DNA of 64,000 nt from the NCBI GenBank assembly GCA_015179045.1, contig WHUZ01000001.1, positions 1,240,001-1,304,000 of the forward strand. The letters run 5' to 3'. The notes beneath the pieces are model-generated. The model was not told where the DNA came from. It worked only from the letters and a program-made list of their open reading frames with translations, and made no database searches. Shown here piece by piece: positions 21,473 through 32,082 of the stretch. The first letter of the stretch is position 1; each line of letters starts with the position of its first letter. The DNA comes from Kalaharituber pfeilii. Taxonomy: Eukaryota; Ascomycota; Pezizomycetes; Pezizales; Pezizaceae. Position numbers and translations under genes: made by a program.

Positions 21473-21928
21473 CTTCGTCAAAGTGGTAGAGACAAGTGCA
21501 GATCGAAAAGGTGCAGGCCGAAAAGGCACAAACCGAAATGGAGCCGAATGCGTAGGACGCAGTGATGGCAGGCTGAAGATCTACAGAGGTGGAAGAGAGA
21601 GGAAAAATAATTATGATTGCCATTGATCATCCTAGTATGCGAAATACTAAGACCGGGGTGGACTATGCCAGTTACCGTTAGCAGCCGGTGTAGATAGTTC
21701 AGATCGTAGCTGGGGTCTCAGAGCCAACGACGCGGAGTTAGTCTCGGCACCGACGCGGCGACGTGCTAAACGCGTTACCCGCATATCCATCGGTACCTGG
21801 GCTTTGGCACGGAAACAGAGACTCTCAACGTCGTGAGCAAGTTCATCAACGATTTTATCTGGCCTGTCTCTATACCCTCACCATCCCTACTTCGACATCT
21901 CTGCTGCTCTCTGGATCACAGTGAGGAA
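21473..21928. promoter_or_regulatory. Bidirectional promoter region PET191/MRE11
   Basis: 455 bp between two divergent starts. Near 21497-21551 a GCCGAAAAGG-like motif repeats three to four times with 15-bp spacing (CGAAAAGGTGCAGGC, CGAAAAGGCACAAAC, CGAAATGGAGC). No known site recognised. Confidence 0.5.
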
Positions 21929-24900
21929 ATGCCCAGAGATTCGGCTGACTCTACAGGTAATGACCCGGCTCCCTCCATATTCATGTAGTCAAGAGACATG
22001 ATAATTCAAGACTCTCCTGTGTTAATCAAGTGCATTTGTCTAGCAGCCCCAACACATGGAAAGGATACCATCCGCATCCTCATTGCTACAGACAGTCATG
22101 TGGGATATATGGAAGATGATCCAATCCGGGGTGACGATTCATGGCAATCCTTTCATGAAATAATGACTCTGGCAAAAGACCGTGATGTATGCCCTAAGCA
22201 CCCATTTTTGGACTGGAAATTATTAAAACGAATTTTGAACTGAAATCTGTACTGCTGCATTGGCAGGTCGATATGGTACTCCTGTCCGGTGATTTATTTC
22301 ATGAGAATAAGCCCAGTAGGAAGGCGATGTACCAGGTCATGCGCACATTACGGATGAATTGCTATGGGGAGAAGCCATGTTCATTGCAGATCTTGAGTGA
22401 TACCTCGACTGTTTTTCAAGGGTAATGGTCTACCTTTACTACCGCCACAGCGATTGATACTAACTGCTGGGTTTCAGGACTTTCAACCATGCTAATTATG
22501 AGGACCCTGACATCAATATTTCAATTCCCGTATTTTCTATACATGGAAACCACGATGACCCCTCGGGAGTAGGTATTTCATTCAACCTGAAGTCCGCACA
22601 CTCAGTACTAACTCTCTGTCTCAATGCATAGGGTGGGCGTTTTTCTGCTCTTGATCTTCTTTCAGTATCAGGGTTACTGAACTACTTTGGTCGTATACCT
22701 GAGAACGACAACATTGTCATTCATCCTATATTGCTGCAAAAGGGCGGCACTAAGGTGGCACTTTACGGAATGAGCAATGTCAGAGACGAGAGGTTATTCC
22801 GCACATTCCGGGATGGCAAAGTGAAATTCTTGAGGCCGGCTGAGAGGGTAAAGGAATGGTTTAATTTGATGTGTTTGCATCAAAATCAGTAAGTATATTC
22901 TCATTTGATTGGAAATTTATCAGCTCTGACAAGTATCTTTAGTCATGCTCACACTCAGACAAACTACCTGCCAGAGAACTTTCTTCAAGAATTTCTCGAT
23001 CTCATAATTTGGGGACATGAACATGAATGTATCATAAATCCCCGCCGAAATCCAGAAATGGGTTTTGACGTTATTCAACCAGGATCGAGCATTGCAACTT
23101 CACTGGCGGAAGGAGAAGCTGTTCCAAAGTATGTGGGTATCCTATCGATAACAGGACGAGAGTATGGACTAGAGCCGATCAGGTTGAAAACTGTACGCCC
23201 ATTCGCTATCAGGGAGATAAAGCTCTCGGAAGTGAAAGAACTGAAGACGGTGGCGAGGAAAACATCTAATAGGACGGAGGTCACAGCATACTTAATGGAG
23301 ATTGTTAATGAATTGATCGATCAGGCATGTGCTGATTGGCTTGAGACACAAGAGGATGAATCACTCACAGACCAGGATGCGCCCTTGCCTCTGATCAGGC
23401 TCAGGGTAAGTAGCAGCCAGAAATTCCTATCTTGAAAAGCATCTAAAGACAGGAATACAGGTGGAATATAGCGCACCGGAAGGTAGCCAATTCGAAATTG
23501 AGAACCCTCAAAGATTCTCAAATCGTTTTGTGGGGAAAGTAGCAAATGTAAATGATGTAGTTCAATTCTACCGCAAGAAGTCAACGAGGTCATATTCGAA
23601 GAAAGGGAATATCGATGAGACGGCTATTGACTCTATTATCGACGCATTTGGAGGATCTATTGATAAAATAAGGGTTGAGAAACTTGTCCAAGGGTTTCTG
23701 GAATCACAAACTCTCAACGTACTACCACAAAATGGATTAGGTGATGCTATCGGCAAATTTATAGAGAAGGATGAGAAGCGTGCTGTTGAGACGTGAGTTT
23801 GGACCCACTTCATGAAAGCATTGCGTGAGAACTCACTGTCTTAATCAGATTTGTCAACGAGAGCCTGGAAAAACAAGTGAAAAAACTTCTGGCTAAGGGT
23901 GTTTCAACAGAGGAGGCAATTATGGAGGAGGTCGGTTATTGCTTCTATAAAAGCTATGTTTTGTGCTAACAATAGAATCACAGATGAACAAGGAGAAATC
24001 ACAATTGGAAGAACTATTCGCTAAAGGCCTGTATAAGACAAAGGTGCTGACCAGCAAATCTTACATGCATGACACCTACTAATTGGTACGTTCAGAGTAG
24101 AAAGCAGGAGAAAAAGGCGAAGCCGGATGACTGGGATAGCGACATAGACGGCCCGTGGGAGGAAGAGGACGTCCTACCAACGGCAGGTGGTGAAGAAGAA
24201 CCATTGTTTATTGGCTCGGATCTGAGCGACAGTGAGCCAGTCAAATCTGCTGCTAAAGGTAAAGGCAAGGGCAAAGCAGCAACAACTACGGCAAAGAGGG
24301 CTGCTGCACCGAAGAAAGTCACAAAAGCATTGTCCACTCGAAGCAGGGCCAAAAAGGTTGTGGAAAGTGAATCTGAAGAGGAACCTGATGAGGATGAGTA
24401 TGAGGATGAAGATGTAATGATGGATGATACTCCGGAAGATGGCGATGAGGATGTGGACCATGACGAAGAAGTTGTCGCCCCTACAAAAACCACAGCGTAT
24501 GCTTCTCCTTTTGATATTCTTTCATCCTCCGTTTGCTAAAATGTTACCTGCAGGCGCGGTAGGGCATCCGCAGCAGCTAAGAAGGCTCTATCTCCAACAC
24601 CACAGCTTCCAAAACCAGCACTTAAAAGAGCGTCGCCCCCGGTCAAAAAGCCGCCCTCTCGGGTAGCGGCAAAAATTCAAACAAAACTACCTTTCGTCGA
24701 AAGCCAGAGCCAAGAGACACAAGGGACAGGGCGCAGGTTACCATTTGCCTCCCAATCTCAAGCAACGCAGAAACCACCCGCTCGTGCATCTGCAAAAACA
24801 CCTGTCGTTATTGTGAGTTTATCCCACAATTTTCACGTGCTACATTCAACTAAACATTATTCCTTCAACAGAGTGATGACGATATCGAAGACGACGATGT

Positions 24901-24961
24901 TTTCGAACCCGCCAAAACTCAGCAAAGCACGCGAAGTACGAGATCCTTGAGGAAACAATAA
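21929..24961 (+). CDS. MRE11: Double-strand-break repair nuclease MRE11
   Basis: Nuclease subunit of the MRN/MRX complex with RAD50 and NBS1/XRS2; nuclear, opens and processes DNA ends and activates checkpoint signalling. Twelve exons: 21929-21956, 22047-22186, 22267-22421, 22478-22568, 22632-22888, 22943-23405, 23461-23792, 23849-23930, 23984-24043, 24096-24496, 24554-24812, 24872-24961 (785 aa; introns 52-90 nt, all in phase). Phosphoesterase motifs with metal ligands are intact: [37 protein letters not shown] and IWGHEHEC. The capping and DNA-binding region ([26 protein letters not shown]) follows. The C-terminal third is disordered with acidic and Lys-rich blocks, an SQSQET cluster and an SDDDIEDDD segment near the end, typical of fungal Mre11. 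Confidence 0.96.
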
Positions 24962-25329
24962 TGTATTATTGTCGAGTTTCTGTATTGCGCACTCGAATTT
25001 ACTGAGGGGCTGGTACCAATGGACTGCATGGATGTGCAAGCATATGGTAATTCTAATTGACTTACCATTATTTTGATCATATTGAATCTTCTGGATTAGT
25101 AGTACTTCTCCATGTAGCATGTTCTGATTGCATTATTGCGTATCATGACCGAAATCTACAACCAATCTACAGATAAATATTTGGCAAAACTCTCATGAGA
25201 GCTGTAATAGTCTGTGAAACTTCTAAGAAAGCTGAGTGAACCCTTGTGGACCAATGTATAACAAATGAAGCTCCATCAAAAACGGAAACAAAATCCAGCA
25301 GAAGAAAAGGAAAAATTTGTGAAGAATGA
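24962..25329. other. Convergent intergenic region MRE11/VPS24
   Basis: 368 bp of AT-rich sequence between two stops. Nothing recognised. Confidence 0.6.
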
Positions 25330-26093
25330 TCAACTCTTTAATGCTTCCAGTCTTTCCCTCATACCCTCTAATACCACTTCCTGTGGCTCAACTTCTGGCT
25401 CCTCGATCTGGGCATCTGGTACTCTTCCGGTATCTTTGAGCTTCTTGTCCAGTATTTCTCCCAGAATCTTATCAACTTCAGATTCGGCCTCCTCATCCAG
25501 TTCCTCCAGGTCTTCCTCTGGCAACGAATCCTGTACCATCTCTTCTATGATTCCTGCCTTCACAAGTTCCATACTGAGCTCCCTCATCGTTCCTGTCAGC
25601 TCCGGTAGGCGCACTAAAGAGTTCACATCTTTCATCACCGATGTACTGGCACGAATCGACCCCTCAATCTTCCGAACAGAGAATGCTTCATTAACTTGCA
25701 TGCCGACAGACTCTAGTTGAGCTTTTGATGTCGATAAGCGCGCTGACTGACGGCGAATGCGAACAAGCTCACGAGCGAGCAAACGAGTTTCTTTAGCTTG
25801 TACATTTTTACGCCGGCTTGTGGTAATAATCATGTTTTTCGTTTTGGCTTCGAGCTGCTTGAGTTGGGAGATGTGGCGGTCTAGTTGTCGGGCATTGGCA
25901 CGGATTAGCTGGTTGCATTTTCGTAGCTAGAGATGACGGGAGATATTAGCATATGTGGAGACAATTGCGGGTGCCAAACAACAGCCAGGTCTCTTAGGGA
26001 TGGAAACTGCCCGCCGCTACGAATGGTTGAGGGAGAAAGAACTACCTGCGTAGCAGGATCTGGTTTCCAGATTAATGATTTTAATGTTTCCAT
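25330..26093 (-). CDS. VPS24: ESCRT-III subunit VPS24/CHMP3
   Basis: Snf7-family protein that caps or co-polymerises in ESCRT-III filaments on endosomes for multivesicular-body sorting. Two exons in translation order: 26093-26046 (METLKSLIWKPDPATQ) and 25926-25330 (214 aa; phase-0 intron of 119 nt). A basic N-terminal helix region (RKCNQLIRANARQLDRHI) is followed by the long helical core, MRELSMELVKAGIIEEM, an acidic stretch (PEEDLEELDEEAESEVDKIL) and a C-terminal MIM1-like helix EGMRERLEALKS that would bind the Vps4 MIT domain. The GIIEEM block and length (yeast 224 aa) favour Vps24 over Vps2. Divergent from the CTK2-like gene. Confidence 0.93.
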
Positions 26094-27113
26094 GTCTTCT
26101 CCGTAGCTGACGACGGGGGGTATCAAGAAACGGTGGGTGTGCCTCGTGAGTGTTGGGTGATGATGCACGTAAATGTATTTGTATCTCGGCCACCCCAGAG
26201 CTAGCCTCTGGCTTCACTGCAGTCTGCTGTGGTAGCTGAGCATGGATAGAGCAGCTGTCATTGGCATGAGGCTACTGTCATGAAACTAAGCAGGTTGTTG
26301 CTGAGTCAACATTGCGAGTGCCATCTCGCATTTCTTGGCATAAAGGTGATGGAAGTAATGCTGGAGTGTCTTGGCACCCGCCCCCACAGTTACTTGGTTC
26401 GAGACTGCGGTTACTTTATTCTCCAGCATCATGACACATTAACTTAGGTATCACTTTATTCTCATACTTAAGAACTCTACTAGTGTTTTTTTCTGCCCCG
26501 CAATATTGTACTCGAATACACACACTCCATTATACAAAAAGATGCAGGAAATATCTAGGTCCCCCTCTCAGCGGAATATATTATGAAATGAACATACATG
26601 TCTAGCATAACTACGAGACTAAGTATAATTTGAGAAGTATACTATGATATGCTTACAGTATTACCTACTACTTGTACTCGTACATCGTACAGTAGCCTCA
26701 TGCAAGTCACAAGTTCATTGATTACTAATGAATCACGCTACCTGCATACAACTGAAATTGGTATAGATGGAAACAAGTCATTGAGAGCTATCTTGTTCTC
26801 GTTCTCTGCCTCATCCCCAGAGAGTTCTCTGCAAATCAGCTCTCTTTTCTATTCTTCAAATTGGTCCCTATCCTATATATATAAGGGAAAACGTTGTTCC
26901 GAATACAACAGTCTCTCACCAAGCTTTCTATTACCCCATCTCTCTACCAACCCCTCAATCGTCCGAACTACTTTCCAAACTACTTCCCAGATGCTGGGTT
27001 CTTTTATTGGCGAGGACTAATTTCGTTAGCATCCCAAGGTCAGCTTGCTGTGCCAAGCTTCCGGAGAAACCTCCTGCCTCGTGACATCGGAAAAATTACC
27101 CGGATAAACCTCC
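26094..27113. promoter_or_regulatory. Bidirectional promoter region VPS24/CTK2
   Basis: About 1 kb. Contains a TATATATATAAG box at about 26874-26885, some 230 bp before the CTK2 ATG, and a diverged copy of the TTC27 5' region (listed separately). Several plus-strand frames cross it (26649-27020, 26894-27388) without family resemblance. Confidence 0.5.
26822..27010 (+). repeat. Decayed copy of the TTC27 5' region
   Basis: Matches 29122-29330 in the same orientation. Strongest part: 26899-26966 versus 29213-29275 (both begin CCGAATACAAC, share AAGCTTT, TACCCC/TGCCCC, TCTCTACCAACCCCTC versus TCTCCACCAAGCCCTC, ATCGT). A second anchor is CTCTGCAAATCAGCTC versus CTCTGCAACACAGCTC at 26827 and 29127. 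Offsets of 2300-2314 bp agree, so it is one duplicated segment with small indels. Confidence 0.75.
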
Positions 27114-28843
27114 ATGACATGGGAACCAGACCAACGAAGCAGCTACCATCAGCGAGCGGGCTACTCAAGGCGTCCAGAGAGGTCACGCATTGCAACGCAT
27201 CGCAACATCACGCCTCGCGAATATCAAGACAGCCAAACAGTCCTGTCGCAAAACACATATCCCACAACGGCACTACCACGCGGAAGAGGAGGTGGCGTAC
27301 GCGGTGGAAGATCAAGGCGATTCATGCCATCACAAGGTCGTCGGGGCGGTTCGGGTCGGGGGACTTACTATCTTACTCTGCACAATAATGGTGGACCACT
27401 ACCGCCTGTTCAAATAACAAGCACATCCACATCTTACGGTCATCAGCGGCAGCACAATCAGTCCTCTTCTAGTACATCGCCTGTCCCCGCACTGTCCCAC
27501 AGCAATACAGCAACAACAAGCCCAGAGCTACCCTCCCCAAGTATAGGCATAAATCAAAACACCATGGACGCGGCGACAATTAGCGTGAATTCAGCGGGTG
27601 GATCAGGAGAATTTCCCACAATCATACAAAGGGCGAGACCATATCTCACCGAAGAGCAGATAGAAGATCTGAAGCCAGATGATCCAGGGTGGGAAGCAAG
27701 AGATGTGAGCATGAGGCTGAATGCTTGCAACTGGATACTTAGTATTGGGGCATTGCTGCAATTGTACATATCTTAATTAGGTCACAACTGAGGTACAGAG
27801 TTAGAAGCTAATAGCGTCAAATAGTCCAATTCGAACCATGGCCACTGCAATGATACTTTTTCACCGGTTCAAACTGTTCCATCCGAAATGGGAGCACCCA
27901 TATTCAGTTTGTGCCCACAGGTTTTTATCCTTTATTACTATTGATGCTAATAGCACCTACCAACAGGATTGCGCGGCTGCCGCGTTGTTCGTAGCCTGCA
28001 AGATCGAGGATACGTTAAAGAAGTCGCGAGAAATATTAGCAGCTGGGCATTCCATTAAGCATGGAGCAACCAGTGCTGAAAGTATAAATCCAGACAATCC
28101 GGTAAGCATATTCTTCACATAATCTTGTGAATGTCATGCTCACGTTTTTCAGCTCCTTGACGAACCAGCACGCCGGACACTGATACTGGAACGCGTAATC
28201 CTGGAATCATCTTCTTTTGATTTTCGAAACCGTCACTCTCAACCCTTTTTGATCAAATTCTGTCGCAAGTTAGGACTTGATAAAGAAGTTTCACGACTGG
28301 GATGGGATATATGTATTGATTGCTATAGAACGCTTTCTCCGTTAAAAGCTACACCTCATGTACAAGCCCTCGCGGCCATTAGCCTTGCGCAAAAATTGTT
28401 AGGCCGAAAAGAGATCCCAATAGAGTATGATAAATTTGAGGCAAAAAGAGCAGATGTCTTAGGTCAACACACTTATTCACCTGAAATTGAAATAATTGCT
28501 AATTGTAGGAATTTCAGATGTCATGAAAGATCTCCTTGATCTATATACCCATCATCGATCGTACACAATAGTTGGCGAGAAATACTCAGCCGAAACTTAT
28601 ATAACTATTCGAATAGCCCTCAACGAGGTGTCTGCACAGGAGGCATCTAGCTCTAGAATCAACGGGTCACATCACTCAAATGGAAAGGGGAAAGGGAAAG
28701 GAGTTAGTGCACTGGCACCAGGAATAACTGGATTGAGCGAGAAAGATAAGCTTGCTATTGGTGAGAGCGTAAGATTTATGCTTGATGGCGAGAGAGAAAG
28801 GAAGGAAAGAAGGGGAAGTGTAATGGACACAAGAGAGGGTTAG
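27114..28843 (+). CDS. CTK2: CTD kinase cyclin, CTK2-like
   Basis: Cyclin partner of the Ctk1/CDK12-type kinase that phosphorylates Ser2 of the RNA polymerase II CTD during elongation. Exons: 27114-27763, 27825-27906, 27967-28101, 28153-28462, 28509-28843 (503 aa). The N-terminal about 170 residues are disordered and rich in Gly/Arg (RGRGGGVRGGRSRR) and Ser/Thr/Pro. The cyclin box follows: ALLQFPIRTMATAMILFHRFKLFHP, then DCAAAALFVACKIEDTLKKSREI, and RRTLILERVILESSSFDF. The second intron (27907-27966, 60 nt) has no stop codon and is a multiple of three; I treat it as spliced because family members lack the 20 residues and it has donor, CTAAT branch and CAG. Yeast Ctk2 is shorter (323 aa), the difference being the N-terminal extension. 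Confidence 0.85.
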
Positions 28844-29278
28844 AACTGTGTGGGACTACTTCTGGCGTTAAGGGACAAATGTTCATTACGGACTTAGATT
28901 TTATCAACACAATGACTTTCAGTACGTGTATTGATTGGACATATTTCTGTACAATACGAATAACTGTAGCAATATATTAGGAGTCAACTCCAGGCACCTG
29001 CACACCAGTATAATTGTGCTTATATTATTGTCCTAAGACCTTGTCATTATACTTCCTTCTGCAAATATCCAATCACCCATTCTGGGAGTATACAAGTAAC
29101 GGTGCATTCTAACAACGCTGGGAACTCTCTGCAACACAGCTCTTTTGTTCATTTCTTTAAATTCTGGGGCTCTGTTTGGGAATCTTCAGGAAAAACTTTT
29201 TTCCGAATACAACCCTCTCCCACTAAGCTTTTTATGCCCCACTTCTCCACCAAGCCCTCCATCGTACCCAGATCAACG
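28844..29278. other. Intergenic CTK2 to TTC27, with source copy of duplicated 5' segment
   Basis: Tandem plus-strand spacing of 435 bp. Positions 29122 onward match the segment at 26822-27010. The TTC27 frame is open without a stop from 29102, so two further in-frame Met codons (29102, 29234) precede the start I chose. Confidence 0.55.
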
Positions 29279-32082
29279 ATGGCATCTACCATTTCTTCCC
29301 TGGAATGGGCGCTTATCTCCGGCGAAGATATACTAGACACGTCATCGGACATTGCACAGCTTGCATCGTCTCTTCAACAGGGGGACTATAAATCAATACT
29401 CCGTTCAGAATTTTTGCGATCAATATTAAGCGATTCGGCGCAACCGGAGTTTCACTTCTCGTCCTCTCTCAGGACTCGGATAGATGAAGTCACCTCACAA
29501 GCAGCAGACGACGTGACGCTATTCAAGTTCCTGTTAATAGGAGTCGCAGGGCTTAACGCTTTCTTACAGAGCAATGTCACTGGCCCTCCACTTTCATTTC
29601 GACCGGAAGAGCTTCTTCTCCCGTGGGTAGCTCTCAGCGACAAGAAGCGAATCGACAGTGAGGAAATAAAGGAACTTACTGTTGAAGGAGAGGCAGTTTA
29701 TCCCCTTATTCCGCATGTTCTACTGTTCTCGCTCGCTCGGACCATTATATGTCACCCGGCATTGGCAGCCTTAGAGACTACCTCATGGTGGAGGTTTCGC
29801 ATTAATTTCCTGCACCAACGCATGCTTGAGGGTGATAAAACGGACCTCCTTCATGAAAATGTGTATAAAGATCTAAAAGTTCTCTCCTCCGCCGTCGGCA
29901 AGCAAAGCAATTGGGTCAGAGCACGACTCTTGCTTGAGAAGGCTCGCGTGAACACATTCTATGGATACGATAAAGCTGCTCTTGAAGAGCTAGAGGAGGC
30001 TGCTAGTGAAACTGGTTTACAGTATGCTCTGACCGGCGCTCTAGGGAAACGGACGAAATTCCAGGAGAGGGACCTAAGCCAGTTGGTTGTTTTGGCAAAG
30101 AGCGCTGAAGAATACAAGGGCAATGAGAATGGGCAAGTACGGAAAACATAGATTGGGCAAGCAAGCCAACGACATTGGATTTGAATGATGATACATTGTT
30201 GGAATCAATTGCTTTTACCAAAGAAAAGCCTGGTTCTCAAACAACTACAATAACTGATGGCTCACATTTGCCAGAAGGATTAGCACAGCTTGATCTAGAC
30301 TCCCAGCCTCCTCTGCATCCACTTGATGCTACCATATTACTTCTTCTCACTGAAACTATTAAGAATACTAATCCTAACACTGGAATCACAAGAGAAGAAA
30401 TGGCTCCTTATGCAGAACGTGTGCTTCAGCATTCAACCAATTGGGAGGTATATACCATCGGGCTGCTTGTCAGAAGTAGGATAGAAGGGTATAAGGCTCG
30501 AACTGCAGAGAGAGGAGTATTGCAGTTGCAGACATTGGTAGATCAGGTAATTGCCGAAACTACTCTCTCTGACGGCGCCGAAACGGGTGCTTCTACATTT
30601 TTGCCCAGGCCAAAATCCGAAGAAGAGTCGGCACCAGTTAGGGAGCGGTTGAAGTTCATATATCAGCTTCCCGCTCCCACTAGATGGGAGATTGAGGCTG
30701 AGCTAGCAAACCGATGGGTGTCACTCGGAGGATTACGTACTGCTTTGGAGATATATACCAGGTTGGAAATGTGGGCTGAGGTGGCTCTCTGCTGGGCTGC
30801 AACCGAAAGGGAGGACAAAGCCCGCAGAATTGTTCGGGATCAGCTTATGCATCCAGTTGCTCCTCCTGCAGAATGGCAACAGGAGAACGATGTCGACGAG
30901 TACAATCCCACCCCAGAAGAAGAATTAGCTCGCAGAGAGATTATCCCTCGGCCCAACAATGCTCCACGACTGTGGTGTATTTTGGGTGATATTGAAAATA
31001 ATTATGAACATTACGAAAAAGCATGGGACGTTTCGAATCATCGATACGCACGAGCAAAGCGCTCTTTAGGGCGGTATTGGTTTGGAAAGAAGGAATATCT
31101 GAAGAGCGCAGAAGCATACGCAGCATCACTCAATGTGAATCAGATCAACAAAGAAAGCTGGTTTTCGCTTGGGTGTTGTCGACTGGAGCTACAGGACTAC
31201 GAAGGTGCAGTAGAAGCGTTTCAGAGGACTACGATGCTCGACGATGAGGACGCGGAAGCTTGGAGTAATTTGGCTGCTTCGCTCTTGAGACGGAGAGCAC
31301 CGGTGGCAACTGAGAAAACAACAACGCTGGATGACGACGAAGAAGATGTGGAGAGGGATTCTCAGAATAGGGAGAATGTAGAACAGCAAGAGACTGATGT
31401 GACCCGGAGCCGGAAAGATGCCCTAAAGGCCCTACAACAGGCTTGCAGGTTGAAATTCGACAATTGGCGTATATGGGAAAATATGCTGATAATTGCTGCA
31501 TCTGTCCCGTCATATAACGAGGTTGTAATGGCTATGTCTCGCATTATCGATATAAGGGGGCCCTCGGCTGGCGAAACATGTATTGATGTTGAGATAGTTG
31601 AACATCTCGTTCAGCATGTCATGTCAACAATACCATACTCAGAAGCTATGTCAACTGGGCGTAGTAACCTTGCTAAAGCTACAATAGACCTCGTTGATAA
31701 TAAGGTTGTGCCTCTTATCACGAAGCAACATCGCCTATGGCTTCTATGTTCCCGACTAGCGCTATATAGGAAGCGTCCAAAAGAGGCTCTTGAATGTCAG
31801 GAGAAAGCATTCAGAATTGTTAGTCGTGCTTACGAGATTAATGAATCCACGTGGAATGATTTTGTGGAGGCGACGGTGGATATGGTGGATGCATATACAA
31901 GTTTAGGAGAGATGGAAAGAGAAGGGTTTGCATCTGGGTCAGGAGAGCTTGTTGCAAAGGACTGGAAATTCAAGGCTCGCTCTGTTTTGCGGAAAGCCAT
32001 GGGGAAGGGCAGAACAGAAGGCAAAGATGTGGAGCCAGGATGGGAGAAGTTGGAAGCGTCATTAGAGTCTCTAAAGGGTTGA
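29279..32082 (+). CDS. EMW1: TPR protein TTC27/EMW1, with a frame break near 30127-30148
   Basis: TPR-repeat protein; yeast Emw1 is essential and tied to cell-wall integrity, and human TTC27 has been linked to assembly of large complexes. Start chosen at MASTISSLEW. Frame A (29279 to stop at 30149) ends in LTGALGKRTKFQERDLSQLVVLAKS..., frame B (open from 30127 to 32082) begins ..ENIDWASKPTTLDLNDDTLLE; both sides look like normal family sequence, so one protein of about 930 aa is broken by one reading-frame change. A 56-nt intron 30082-30137 (GTTGGT..AAG) would reconnect the frames but removes the conserved QLVVLAKS. TPR units are clear at GLRTALEIYTRLEMWAEVAL, YLKSAEAYAASLNVN and YEGAVEAFQRTTMLD, with WFSLGCCRLEL between. 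See findings. Confidence 0.85.

Noticed and set aside
30137..30161. 25-nt micro-intron between the two GGGCAAG repeats in TTC27
   Set aside because: Far shorter than any other intron here and it does not restore the second reading frame.
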